From Terebella lapidaria (taxonomy: Eukaryota > Annelida > Polychaeta > Terebellida > Terebellidae): DNA of 64,000 bases. The DNA is taken from positions 41,596,219-41,660,218 of the forward strand of contig OX424560.1 in assembly GCA_949152475.1 (NCBI GenBank), read 5' to 3'. The notes under the pieces were generated by a model. The model made no database searches. It was not told the DNA's origin and saw only the letters and a program-made list of their open reading frames with translations. This document shows, piece after piece, positions 21,577 to 35,367 of the stretch. Every line of letters begins with the position of its first letter. The first letter of the stretch is position 1. Position numbers and translations under genes: made by a program.

Positions 21577-21628
21577 CCAATCATCAAGCAGATAAGCCAG
21601 TCACGTGACTTCCAGAGACTATAAAAGG
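21577..21628 (+). promoter_or_regulatory. Internal promoter block 2: CCAAT, E-box, TATA
   Basis: CCAAT (21577-21581), TCACGTGA (21601-21608) and TATAAAAGG (21620-21628) precede the second zinc-finger ORF by about 80 bp. The order and the exact TCACGTGA and TATAAAAG words match block 1 and the LTR; the CRE is absent here. Motif evidence only. Confidence 0.58.
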
Positions 21629-21704
21629 GGCAGATAGCTGTTACCGGATGCAGAAGGCAGTTTGCTGTAGCTGAGTCAACATCGACACTAAGCAGAGAAT
21701 CAGA

Positions 21705-23504
21705 ATGCCGAAAGTAAAGACAACACCCCGCAAGCCCCGCCCTCACCGGTGTGGAGACTGCAACCTAGAGTTCAAGAGCAAGCACACGTTGCTCCGGCAT
21801 GTCACGGAGCAGCACACGAGTGAAGTCACCGTCTTCGCCTGTCCGCAGTGTGACCATTGGAGCAGACGGAAAGAGGGGACACAGAAGCATCTGCAGTCCC
21901 GACACGCAATGGACGCGAACCCGATTCGACTAAGGGTTGGCAGAGAGCAGTTTGAGGAGAAAAGCCTCCGGTCCAAGACGACCCCACGGAAAAGCAAGAA
22001 GCCGGTAACACGGCTTGACCAGTTGTCGGATACGGAGTCGGAGTCGGGAGGTTCGGTTTCGTCCCGGACCCGGTACCGTTCCTGTACCCAGTCGGTGGCC
22101 TCACTAGCAGCCGACGTTCCGTCCACGGAGGCAGGGAGTAGTTCGGAAGAAGAAGCAGAGCTGAAAATCATGGCAAGTGAAGACGAGTTGCAGGACCCGG
22201 AGGATCCGAAGCCGGTTAAGCCGCCGGTGACACGGAGTTCTTCCCGGAACACCTCCCGGAAAAACAGCCCAGACCCATCTCGAGGTACCGGAGCAGATCG
22301 AGACCGCGGAAAGAAGCGGAGTCGCAGCCGTTCGCCGGATAAATCCGGCCGCCATCAACGCCGGGAATATAGGAAGGAGAGCCCGGAGCGCGCCAAGGAC
22401 CTAGGCGGAGAACGTGGCAGAGAGGAGAAACGACACACCCCACCCAAGTCTTCAGGAGGCAGCGTCAAGGGAAAAGGCAAGGCGGTGTATGACTACAAGT
22501 TCCGGCTGTTGGAGGAAGGTTCCAGCGGAGCAGCGGCAGAAGTTGGAGTAGCAGACATTGCGGAAATGCAGAGCAGAGACGATGAGGAAGACCTTTTCCG
22601 GAGCCCACCTCCGAGAACGACTAGCAGTGGCAGAGCAGTGAGCAGCGTGATTGTCCGGCCCGGAGGCGGAGCAGAAAGCAGGTCCAGCGGCCGAGCCGAT
22701 AGCAGAGCAGATAGCCGAGCCGATAGCAGAGCAGATAGCCGAGCCGATAGCAGAACAGATAGCAGAGCAGATAGCCGAGCGGACAGCAGACCCATTGGCA
22801 GATCAGGAGGCAGACCGGAGACCAAAGCGGAAGGCGGAACCCGGAGCAGAGCTGGCAGTGAGACGGAGACCCGAGGATCCACGGAGAGAACTTTGCCGGC
22901 AACCATTCAAGCAGTAGCCGGAAGCAGAACCAGTTCAGCGGCTAGGGATGACGGAATGGAGTCTTCCGCGTCTGACCGAAGCCATGCGGACGTGCAGAGA
23001 GCCCGGAGGAGTATTCTGGTAGATCAAGCCAGAGCTACACCCGGAATCCTGTCTCCGGTGGAAACCCGACCTCGACAGTCTTCCAGTGAGCGGTCCGGGA
23101 GGAGCCAAGTCCGTGCACCAACCCAGAGTCCACCATACACATTCTACCCGTTTGGCGGTCCTTCAACTCAACCGTGTCCGTCCCATTGTTTCCCGGTGAA
23201 TATTGGGGGACGGAGCGCTTCCGTCTTTGCGCCTGCAGTCCCGGAGCACGCCAGATACTATGCAGTACGTTGGGGACCGGAGCAGTGGGGGCCAGCCGAG
23301 ATGAGAGACTCCGGCGTCTACATGGAGATCATGGAGCAGAGAGAGTCACCGTTTGGTCTCGTCCCGACCCGTCAGATCGTCCGGATTCCAGATTGGTCCA
23401 TCCGGGACGAACGCCTCAGGAATGGGTTCTACGTCCCGCCCCAGTGGAGCCTCCATGATCCCGATCTTCTCCCGGTTGATGCCAGAGGAACAAGCTTCGG
23501 ATGA
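21705..23504 (+). CDS. Accessory ORF 4: two-finger zinc protein with Ser/Arg-rich repeats
   Basis: 599 codons from ATG. Two tandem classical C2H2 fingers open the protein: C16, C19, H32, H37 and C46, C49, H62, H67 (both CX2CX12HX4H). A long hydrophilic Ser/Arg/Lys-rich region follows, including RS-like segments (about residues 165-245) and a run of ADSR tetrapeptide-type repeats at about residues 325-360. The last 130 residues are more ordered in composition (Pro, Trp, Tyr, Phe) but match no family I know. Fingers plus RS-rich tail would fit a nuclear DNA- or RNA-binding protein; this is inference. It has its own promoter-like block upstream and ends about 330 bp before the polypurine tract. 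It is the largest non-pol ORF of the element. Confidence 0.72.
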   Translation: MPKVKTTPRKPRPHRCGDCNLEFKSKHTLLRHVTEQHTSEVTVFACPQCDHWSRRKEGTQKHLQSRHAMDANPIRLRVGREQFEEKSLRSKTTPRKSKKPVTRLDQLSDTESESGGSVSSRTRYRSCTQSVASLAADVPSTEAGSSSEEEAELKIMASEDELQDPEDPKPVKPPVTRSSSRNTSRKNSPDPSRGTGADRDRGKKRSRSRSPDKSGRHQRREYRKESPERAKDLGGERGREEKRHTPPKSSGGSVKGKGKAVYDYKFRLLEEGSSGAAAEVGVADIAEMQSRDDEEDLFRSPPPRTTSSGRAVSSVIVRPGGGAESRSSGRADSRADSRADSRADSRADSRTDSRADSRADSRPIGRSGGRPETKAEGGTRSRAGSETETRGSTERTLPATIQAVAGSRTSSAARDDGMESSASDRSHADVQRARRSILVDQARATPGILSPVETRPRQSSSERSGRSQVRAPTQSPPYTFYPFGGPSTQPCPSHCFPVNIGGRSASVFAPAVPEHARYYAVRWGPEQWGPAEMRDSGVYMEIMEQRESPFGLVPTRQIVRIPDWSIRDERLRNGFYVPPQWSLHDPDLLPVDARGTSFG

Positions 23505-23831
23505 CCATTGGTACCAAACACCATTCCACCTCGTCCGCCGTCGGGGAGCAGTTCGCGCCGTGATACTGGTGGGCAGTAGTCGTCGCAAGTCGTCGCAAGT
23601 CAAGTCGGCGCAAGGAGAAGAAAGAAGAACCATTTCCCGGATTCTAGTATAATTAAGAGTTAAAAAGTGGGAAACGGAACAAGCAAGATATCCGGGTACA
23701 GTGACGGTAAACTAGTTAAGAGATACCAGTACCCGGATCACGGAAACAAGTTGTGTTTGATTTTACGGACAGTTTAACGGTTGACAATTTGTATATATGT
23801 GATATTGATCTGTTCGGGACGAACAGAGTCT

Positions 23832-23844
23832 AAGGAAGGGGGAG
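23832..23844 (+). other. Polypurine tract
   Basis: AAGGAAGGGGGAG abuts the start of the 3' LTR (TGTAACGG at 23845). This is the expected plus-strand primer of an LTR retrotransposon. Confidence 0.85.
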
Positions 23845-25150
23845 TGTAACGGTTTTGGGGGCGTACCCAAAAGTTTCCCCTAGGTAATTCTATTAGTGTT
23901 TTGTGATATTATGGTTGAATAACCGTTTATTAAAATGTATATGTGTTTAAAGGTTCATACGGTTCCGTATTGTTAATGTTTAAAAGGTTTTCCGTCTCGG
24001 AACTTGGTATATTTGTGATGTTGGTAAAGCCGGAGACGGAGCCGGAACCGGAGACGGAACCGGAGACGGAGTCGGAACAATGGAGTACAAAAACGTAATG
24101 ACGTTATTTCCGGAAGGTCATGTGATCAGCCTCGTTTTCGGTTTAAAAGGTGACGTGTCAGCCACTGATTGGTTCTAGAGTGTTTTTAGAAATCCGGAAA
24201 ATATCAGTGTTTTGGCGGACTATGACGTCACAATAGGTTGGTCACGTGACGTGGGTCTCAGGTCTATAAAAGCCCCCGCTTCACAGCGGACGGCGGAGTT
24301 GGTGTCCTGACGTCGACCTGTGCAGACCCCTTCTCCCATAGCAGCGTACTCCCTTGTTCCGGATAGAGTCATCCAGATGATAGCAGTTAAGTCTTCCGAC
24401 TGTGCACTTGGAAAATAAACATGAAAACTTCAACCGAGTTGTTTTTCCGTGTTCGTTAGGGAACTGGAAGTTATGTTAAAGTTAGTTCACCGGAAAAGAC
24501 AGTAATACGGAGTAAAGGGAGATAAGACTACAGTCGGTTAAGACCAAGTTGTAACGACGTCTTAGGGTGATCCAAGAACCCAGATCACCAAAGAAGGAGA
24601 CGGAGACGGAGGTGGAATTCAACGGAGCAACTACGGAGGCGGTATCGGACGGAGCAGTTGCAGAGGCGGTACCGGACGACGGAGTTGCAGAGGCAGTACC
24701 TGACGGAGCGGTTGCGGTAACCGGAAGTGAGAACACTTCCGAGATACTCCATTTCAGGTGCAGTCGCAGGTTGCGGTGAGGCGGAGCCAACCGGAGCAGT
24801 TTGCAGTGCGGCGGAACCTGGCAGAGCGGTTGCAGTATTCGGAAACGGCAACGTTCCCGGATTCTTTATTCCAGGTGCAGTCGCAGTTTGCAGTAAGGCG
24901 GAAAACGACGGAGCTGTTGCAGTAAAGCGGTATCCCGACGGTGCAGTTGCAGATTAGCAGTCGGACAACGGTTAAGAGGTCCATTCCAGACCACGCTACC
25001 AACCTTAGAGACTTCTAGCCGGAGTTCAACCGTACAGCAGTAGCAGTTTCCCGGAGTTTTACCGTTTCAGCTCCGGTTAAACAACAACTCACCCACCTCC
25101 CTAGAAAACCGGTTTATCAAGACGTCACAGAAGGGTGCAAACCCGTTACA
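23845..25150 (+). repeat. 3' LTR (1306 bp)
   Basis: It matches the 5' LTR along its whole length with roughly ten single-base differences or indels (for example CAGGTCTATAAAAG against CAGGTTTATAAAAG). It lacks the 167-bp U5 duplication and has an extra GAGACG near 24603. It contains the CRE (24233-24240), E-box (24242-24249), TATA (24265-24272) and AATAAA (24414-24419). Confidence 0.93.
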
Positions 25151-25154
25151 GTAT

Positions 25155-26218
25155 AGTGAAAGTTTGATGTCTGCTTTAAAGATGCTGCCTTCGAATGTAT
25201 GCAATATTTTTTGAAAACTACATTCATATTAAACATGCTAAACTAACTGAATGAAACATACTCACATCAAATGTAATGAAAATAACCAGTCCTTAGGGAA
25301 ATTTTGCTCATTTGAATAGGCGGTTCTCGCGTAAATACAGGAACTGTATCCATCACATGCAGATGTAAACAAAGCATAGAAATGCGAGATAGACTGACAA
25401 TTCCTCGCACATTATGGTATATCACTGATTATTTTCTCACAACTACACTATATATGCACATACGAACTGGCAAATGTACTCGATGTGGACATTTAAGCGC
25501 GATTTGAGCATTTGTTTACATTCGGGTTTGATGGATACACTTCGTTTGCTTATTCACAAAACCGGTACAAAATGGGCACTAAAACGGATGAAAAGACAAC
25601 TCGGGCGGGCTGTAATCGTCAAAATCAGTGAGCACACCTTTTGCTTTAATGCATTAGATGTACGTGTTTAACAAAAATTTGGTTTTGAAAAAAAATATTA
25701 CATACATTTGAAGGCAGCAGCTTTAAATGTCCTGATCATGTGACACTCGCACCCCGAATATCGCCCACAATTATGCAATATTTATCGCGGGGGTTCAGAG
25801 CGATGTTCAAGTAAGACTAACCACAGACAATCAGGGCCAGTCGTTTTGCGTAGGTATCATAATATGATTATAATATAATATATTAGATATAATAATATAA
25901 ATCGGTAGGTGATATAACTTTACAGAAAGTATAAATCGAATGAAACAGAGATCGAGCTATATAATCTGGCATATAGCTGTTAGTAGCCAACGCTTTATTA
26001 ATATTTGTCCTATTCGCGGAGTCCCAATATTCGCCAACTAATGTGTGTTTGTTGTTATAAGCCGCATTTCATTGACACGGACCATGGCATTTATCGATAT
26101 CATATTCATATATGACCTTTGAGTTGCCAGTTTGCCGAATATTCAATGTAGCACTATACTATTCTAGAGATAATGACATAGGCCTATATATCGACATATA
26201 TTGGGGGAATAAGTATAT
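25155..26218. other. AT-rich spacer, no gene seen
   Basis: Host DNA right of the retrotransposon. It includes an AT-only-like stretch at about 25857-25900. No exon with splice signals, RNA gene or strong repeat was recognised on either strand. Confidence 0.5.
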
Positions 26219-27324
26219 TCACGGGGGTCAAGCGAACCTGAATTATTCAGAGGAACTTTGGCGCCCCTGAATTATTGGGAGTTGGGACGTGAGATCTTTG
26301 GAGGAAAACGTGACAGTAGGCTGGTAAAAAAGCCGCAAATAACTCGACTACGATGTGTGAACAGACACACCAATGTCACCATAGAGTATGGGATAAAGTT
26401 CTGTATTAATTGACGATATACAGGTTACTTGGCTTCCCATGTTTATTCACAATCATGTTCACCGATTCTGAACACCGATATAGATGAATCTACCGAGGCC
26501 AATAATACGTGAAAGTACTCTGGTTTTGCATAAACACTCAAAAGTAGGCCTACACCAACTTCAAAGGATATCAATAGTAAAGTAGTACTAGAACATTGGA
26601 TTTTGATTGTAAGGTGTTTTGTTGTGTTTTTGTTTCACCTTATGTGTTTTTTGACCGGGCATGATTTATTGGGAGGGTGCAATATTGATATTTTATAAAT
26701 CATTGCGAATGTACTTATGTTGTAGTTTAAAAGACTATTCAGTGTCTCACTTTAAAAATACATAATCCTCAGGGCACGCACTGACGGAGAAACACCTAGT
26801 GTTCAGGAAGGTAGGTTTATTTTGCATGAATCTTCGAAAGATTCATGTACCTCCTCCCGATAAATCATGCCCCGGCCAAAAAACACATTGATATCACTTG
26901 GATGAAACAAGAACACAATAAAACAGCTAAATTTTACAATTGCAAGCCGATGTTCTAGTATCACCTTACTTCAGAGTTAGGGTACTTTTGAGTCTTCGCT
27001 GACGCATAACCGGAGTAATTCCATGTGTTATTAATCCTGATGGTTTCATTTCTATTGGTGTTCAGAATCGGTGACCGTGATTGTGAATAAATTAGGGAAG
27101 CTAATGAACTCATACATGTGTCAACAAATACATAACTATATCCCGTACTCTATGGTGGCATTGCTTTGTCTGTTCACACATCGTCATGATCGTAGGCGAG
27201 TTATTTACAACTTTTTAGCAACCTACTGTGACGTTTTCCTCCAAAGATCTCACAACCCCCCCTCCCAATAAATCAGGGGCGCCAATGTTCCTCCGAATAA
27301 TTCAGGTACGCTTGACCCCCGTGA
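26219..27324. mobile_element. Foldback element with ~500-bp inverted arms
   Basis: The left arm starts TCACGGGGGTCAAGCG and the right arm ends CGCTTGACCCCCGTGA. Matching blocks continue inward in mirror order: the CTGAATTATT words, GAGATCTTTGGAGGAAAACG against CGTTTTCCTCCAAAGATCTC, the word around ATAGAGTA(T/C)GGGATA, and near the centre GACCGGGCATGATTTAT against ATAAATCATGCCCCGGCC. The arms are diverged by several percent. TAT flanks both ends, a possible 3-bp target duplication. No ORF of note, so it is non-autonomous. Confidence 0.75.
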
Positions 27325-27473
27325 TATTTGTCCTACAGAGGTCTCTAAATCATTCTTACGTTTCCCCAAAAAGAAAATGATACATGAAAATGATGAATGA
27401 TACATGATATATGACGGTCTCCAATGCAATTTATTGACTCGCGATTTGTTTCTGGATCAGAAAAGCTCTGGGC

Positions 27474-27545
27474 ATGGAAACTCTAGCTGAGGTGTACCCA
27501 GAGCGAATCAAACCATTCCTGATGGACGTATCTTGTGCTGATAGT
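27474..27545 (+). pseudogene. 72-bp stray copy of a dehydrogenase exon segment
   Basis: This piece repeats, with one substitution and one missing A, the internal part of the first coding exon of the dehydrogenase gene downstream (28473-28545). It has neither the exon's start nor its splice donor. The neighbouring bases on both sides are unrelated, so it is a short duplicated fragment and not a diverged gene copy. It is not translatable in context. Confidence 0.85.
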
Positions 27546-28266
27546 TGACCTGTGATATTTGTATTGCCACCAGCACTATATCTGTAACATTTGTGGGAAT
27601 TTCTCTTATCTATATATAGTATTTATGTGAAATTGAAATAAAAAGAACGTGGCGAATTTAGAACTCCATATTCAGTTTCACGGTGATGACGTATGTTGAT
27701 TAATGATGCCTCGCTCAGCAAGTGAAATTACCCCGCCAAAAACGTGATTGAAAGTTACACGGTGACAGAGGAACTAAATGTTCATTTGGTTTCATGAAAG
27801 TCAATGTGTTGGGCATTCTACTTGTTAAAACCTTTTTGGCGAACTTAGGACGGATATCTCTTACCTGTTTCCCACATAAACATGCGTTTAATAGCCATAA
27901 TTGCTAGCCAGGTTATACCCACCCCTTCCCAACATCCTACATCCCTCTTCAAACTACACGAGATAAATCATCGTCCAACGGTTTCAAAATTGAGGGAATT
28001 CTTGTACAGCATGTGGAACCGAAAATTATACCTGGCATCTCAAATTGACAAATTCCACAGCAGGGAATGGATATTAAATTCAGGAGAAACTTTTTGTTGA
28101 TTCAATTTGATTGAGAGGAAGGAGAAAGGAAAACTGTTGAGCTTTTGCCCTATAAATGTCTAGGTCTGTACAATCAATCACCTGGATCTCCGAATTCCAT
28201 ACTTTATTGTCCAATCCTCAAGCTCGAGCTTTGCACTCTGACAGAGAGAGCTGGACTCACGCCACG
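27546..28266. other. Upstream region of the dehydrogenase gene
   Basis: Mostly AT-rich with no recognised gene. The last 100 bp hold the likely 5' UTR. TATAAATG at 28151-28158 lies about 110 bp before the ATG and could be a TATA-like element; an in-frame extension upstream of the ATG at 28267 is open but lacks protein-like character. Confidence 0.4.
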
Positions 28267-29792
28267 ATGGACTACCTGTGCCTGTGCCTCGCGCTGTTTG
28301 TCCTGTACAAAGTGCTGGACCGACTGGTGCGGATTCCGCGCCTGTCGGGCCCGACTCCCCGCACTCGGAACCTGCTGGTGACAGGGTGTGACACGGGTTT
28401 CGGGCGCCTGCTCGCCAAGCGGATGGCGGGGAAAGGACATACTGTATACGCTGCATGCTTGACGGAGGACGGATGGAAAACTCTAGCTGAGGTGTACCCA
28501 GAGCGAATCAAACCATTCCTGATGGACGTAACTTGTGCTGATAGTGTCAAGGTGGGCTACCAGTACGTCGCCTCACACCTGGGGGAGAGAGGTATGTGTT
28601 GTGATCATTACTCTGTTCCATCCCAAATTTTCTCGTTTTTCTTGGATTTTGAAAATGTGTACTTGCTGCCTCAGACGGCCTGTGGGCAGTGGTCAATAAT
28701 GCGGGCATCACCGGGTACTCCGGACCGACTGAGTTCCTAAAGCGGGAGCACGTCGATGTTGTCATGAGCGTCAACTTTTACGGCATGCTCCAGGTTTCGT
28801 ACAGCTCTCTACCTGACCGACGCTACATTGTGGCTTCTAACATTCCTTCTCAGCAGCACATCACACACTCGTACAATTATGAAGATTCTAATCGCTGATA
28901 TGTTTTGATATTACCCCGGTGCACAGGTGACAAATCAATTCCTGCCGCTCCTGAAGAGAACCCGCGGCCGCCTGGTGAACACCTGCAGCATTGTTGGCCG
29001 GTACACGCTGCCTTACGGGCTCCCATACACCGCCTCCAAACACGCGGCGGAGGCTCTCTCGGACAGCTACAGGTGGGTACAGCAGAGGACTGTGTGTGGG
29101 TGGCACAACACTCTTGTTACAGCACTCGGGTACAGTGCTTCAAGTATAGCCCTCATGCCAGAACACTGAGGTCAATTCCCCGAAATATTGTTGATATCTA
29201 AAAATTATCCAGCATTTCAAGTTGACTAATATTTGATTAGCTGTAACTGTCGACAGAGTGGAGCTGAAGCCATTTGGGATTTCTGTCCACATTCTGGAGC
29301 CAGGATTATTCCTCACCAAACTGATTGATCCCAAGGTGATGAACGCTACGACACAGGCAGTCTGGGACCAACTCGACTCCACAACACAGCAGGAGTACGG
29401 CCAAAAATACATCAAAAGAGGTCAGTCTGTCACCCCGGTCACCCAGCAATATTGACTCTATTAAGAATAGTGTTTGGAATTCATGACAGTGAATCAAATC
29501 TCTCAAACTAAAGACAAGTTCATACTTTGTCGCCCTAGCGATGTCTCTTGTGGCGGACATTGTCCCGAAGTCAGGTTCCAATAGGTTGACAGACGTTGTG
29601 GATTGTTACGAGCATGCGATTACAGCGGTGTACCCCAGGGGACGCTACATGCCGGGGAAGGACGCCCGTCTGGTTTATTGGCCGCTGAGTCTGGCTCCAG
29701 AGTGGTTCTCCGACGGATTTTTGGATCTCCTGGGGAGGGTAAAGTTACCCCGACCAGCGGGAGTCCATAAATATAAAACTTACTTTCAGTGA
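28267..29792 (+). CDS. Short-chain dehydrogenase, retinol/17-beta-hydroxysteroid type (SDR9C-like), five exons
   Basis: The predicted enzyme oxidises or reduces retinoids or steroids with NAD(P)(H) at the endoplasmic reticulum membrane. Exons: 28267-28591, 28675-28793, 28927-29072, 29257-29420 and 29539-29792 (TGA), all GT-AG, giving 335 residues, close to the RDH/HSD17B6/DHRS9 family size. An N-terminal hydrophobic anchor (about residues 3-18) precedes the cofactor motif TGCDTGFG (about 40-47). NNAG follows in exon 2, and the catalytic Ser...YTASK motif is in exon 3. The end of exon 4 and exon 5 carry the C-terminal substrate-pocket and tail region typical of this subgroup. The ATG chosen starts the anchor directly. 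The exact substrate cannot be told from sequence. The gene converges with secernin, leaving 2 kb between the two stops. Confidence 0.88.
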
Positions 29793-31838
29793 TAGCAATC
29801 TGTAGTCTGCAGGACCGTTGGTCTTAAAAGTGTAACTCAACGTTCATATATGCAAGAAGATTAAGTATGTTGACAGTATCACGAGCCATCACCGACAATG
29901 CTATACTTTGAGAAACCGGGATTATGGATGCCACAAACTAGTCCAGACTTTTTGTCATACACAGCTGATCTCGATTGTACTTACTGTAAAATGACTAATA
30001 TTGGTGGACGATTTATTTGGCGATACGGGAAAAGCCGCCAAATTAAATCATCCGCCAAATTAACTAGATATATAGTAAGCAATATATATGGTTTTCAAAT
30101 CGCCAAATTAAATCTCCGTCAAATGACGAGGGGCTCACAACCGCCAAATTTAATAGCCGCCAATATTAGTTGTTTTACAGTAATGAGCATCCGTAAATGC
30201 CACATTGTATGTTTCTGATAAAGATATATTCAGCACACAACTAGTCTTGAATGTTTGGAAAAAAATCAAACCTGTGCACAAAATTCAAGCTCACACCTCA
30301 AGGACGTCTTTTTTCTGAATCAAAACCGTTTATTTCACCAATAAATATGCGAGCCAATAACATAGCGAAATAAATAATCCAAAATAATGTGACCTGCAAA
30401 GCACAACCGGAAAGCTAGCAGCAAACCTATATGACCAATAAGTGTATAGTTATTGTTGATTATCACACACCATGAAGCATTTAGTCTTTGACCAAAACTT
30501 GCAGTGACAAGATGGTCATACAATTTATGACCCTATGAACATGACTACATGCGACATGAAGGGCTGGTATCGTTATAGTTTGTACAAGTCCTTTCCTGGA
30601 ATACTGTCCGACTGTATTCCAGTCACTACTGTGTCCTAGCAGTAATGTTGTAAATACTCAACACAGCAAGTTCCCTATTCACATGTGATAACTGACAGAG
30701 AATGTTTCAGCGCTGATGGCAATACTGGAATGCTGGATACACCGAGGCAAGATTAGATCAATCTCACAGACTCATACAGATTAATATCACAATATACATT
30801 GGAAGGTAATCAAACATTCAAAAGGTGACATCATAATCCCGTACGGTTTTCTAGCAACAGATACAATTTTGTAATACAAGCACCGCATCAATTACAAATC
30901 TTGCATCTTGTGGGCAAAAAGTGACACCAAATTTGTTTTCCAAGTGCATTTCAAATATCATATTTGAAAGAGATATCACTATGCAAACTGGAATTTTTTA
31001 CACACTGAATGTAAAATACTTGCATGAAAAACAAAATATAAAAGTCTGCAATCAATATATGACGACGTGCAAATGCAACTACATAACAATGCAGTACAAA
31101 AGCTATCAGATCATACGAGGGCAGATGAAGCACCAAATATCATGACAAAACCCATAAATCATGTGAAATACAACTTTTCAATAATGCATCAAAGTGAATT
31201 GAACAAACTGTCCAATAAAATTGAAAGACATGAGATCAAGCATTATGGAGAAATGCATTCAGTAACAGTCAAACTGCTCACTGAAACAAACACATAAAGT
31301 CTCTAACTATAGTCATAAATATCACTGAAAACAATTAAAATTGAACATCATTTGGTCCACACCCTCTTATCTAGAAAGTGAAAGGATAAAGCGATGTATT
31401 CATCAGACTAGCAGGATCGTGTAGAAAGCTCTCTATCGTACTGCGTTACAAAACTCGCCATACAATCAGACTGTAAATTGTGACACCACTGACGCATCAC
31501 TCAAAACAAATATAGCAGTATACACCAAGATTACCCACTGGCCGTACATGTATTGCACAACATAATGACTAGAAACACAAAACCTTCACAGCAGAGCAAT
31601 TCACTAATGCGATAGACTCCGGCTAAATTGAGCCTTTTCTAGCCTCTGGAGTGATATATCAAATCTAATCATGGAGATTAGACACAAATCATGCACATCA
31701 AAAACTCGAGGAAACATGCATTTTTTTCACTGTGTGATACACTGGAAAATACAATACGCCGATAAAAGTTGGTCAATTCCTATGTGCACGGCGTCAAACC
31801 GACAAACTTCTTCCTCCACTGCTGCTCGTCCGCGTGAC
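29793..31838. other. Convergent 3' regions of dehydrogenase and secernin, no gene seen
   Basis: AT-rich. Five CCGCCAAAT-type words occur between 30032 and 30165, part of a small repeat. On the minus strand an AATAAA (TTTATT at 30329-30334 on +) could end a long secernin 3' UTR. No spliced coding potential was recognised. Confidence 0.45.
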
Positions 31839-34516
<2,678 letters not shown>

Positions 34517-35284
34517 CTTTTTCTACATGTCAAAAAGATGAGGGTTGGATGTACAATACGTGGGCAATCTGACACATAGGCTGTGATTGGTTCAAAACTG
34601 GTCACATGGTGCAGATAGCGTGGCACTGATCATGCTGATTGGTTACACCCACATTGGCCCAGAGTGGCACTTTAATTATTCTACATTTGCTCCGATGATA
34701 ATACAAAAAGGTGGGGGCATGATGACATGGGGGACATGATGATATACAAAGGGCTGTGTGTGTGTGGTGTGTGTGTGTGTGGGGGGGGGGGGGGGGTGGC
34801 ATCAGGGAATCTAGATGAAGAAGGGGGCGGAGATTGCCACGATACGACCCTTATGGAAAGCCGGTAGGGACATAGTGTATAACGCGCGTGTATAACGTGA
34901 CCCATTATAACGCCTAACGCGCGTGCATGACGTCTAACTTTAACGCCTAACTTGTAACATATGTTGTGTCGCACTGTCTCGCACACAACGTGCAATAGGC
35001 AGGTACTTATAACAGGTCATGTAACCGTTTAAAGGGTCACATTTGGGAAAATGAATAATGTGCAAAACGGCTTCCGTACGTACTAAGAAATCAATATATA
35101 CTATTTTGACGTGACCTGGGTTGTTTGAAGATTTTCTCACCCAACCGCTCCGTAGAAATTGATGTTGGAATGCATGCACGTGGCGTTGTTTACATACTCA
35201 TTGCTTATGGATCATGTGGATGTGACGTCACAACGTGAACCATGCCCAGATACCACCGTACGTACAATTACGTTTTTTTGTTTT
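34517..35284. other. Upstream of secernin: spacer with GT/poly-G tract
   Basis: Contains a GT repeat at about 34754-34780 running into 16 G (34781-34796), and short TAACGC-type repeats at 34880-34965. It would include the secernin promoter, but no TATA or other core box is clear. No gene seen. Confidence 0.45.
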
Positions 35285-35287
35285 TCC

Positions 35288-35366
35288 AGTGGAATTCGAT
35301 CTGAGCATCATATCAAATCGACATGATAATCCACAACTTCTGATTTCGCCATTCCTGGGCGATAAA
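35288..35366. repeat. Left copy of a 79-bp inverted repeat flanking the DIRS complex
   Basis: The segment is repeated in reverse complement at 42742-42820 with only two or three mismatches. The pair encloses a hairpin element, the DIRS element and a short palindrome, so it may be the true outer end of the nested structure or an older element into which DIRS inserted. Confidence 0.85.
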
Positions 35367-35367
35367 T

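Larger units (their letters stand above)
12779..25150 (+). mobile_element. Ty3/gypsy LTR retrotransposon with two accessory zinc-finger ORFs, 12.4 kb
   Basis: This is a full-length element bounded by long terminal repeats that begin TGTAACGG and end CCGTTACA. The 4-bp direct repeat GTAT flanks it (12775-12778 and 25151-25154). In order it holds: 5' LTR, primer-binding site, gag, a protease/RT/RNase H frame, a short repeat-coded frame, integrase, a promoter-like block plus zinc-finger ORF, a 30-A tract, a second promoter-like block plus zinc-finger ORF, polypurine tract and 3' LTR. The RT-RNase H-integrase order is that of Ty3/gypsy (Metaviridae). The LTRs differ by only about ten small changes and one 167-bp duplication, so insertion was fairly recent. 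Gag carries a stop codon inside its zinc knuckle and pol is split into frames, so this copy may be defective or may use recoding. The size and the extra ORFs are unusual for the group. Confidence 0.93.

Noticed and set aside
25474-25671. 65-codon plus-strand frame
   Set aside because: Short, in AT-rich spacer, no motif, no splice or promoter context.
34781-34796. Poly-G tracts (also near 44180 and 61181) as possible functional quadruplex sites
   Set aside because: Simple homopolymer runs in spacer or intron; nothing links them to a function here.
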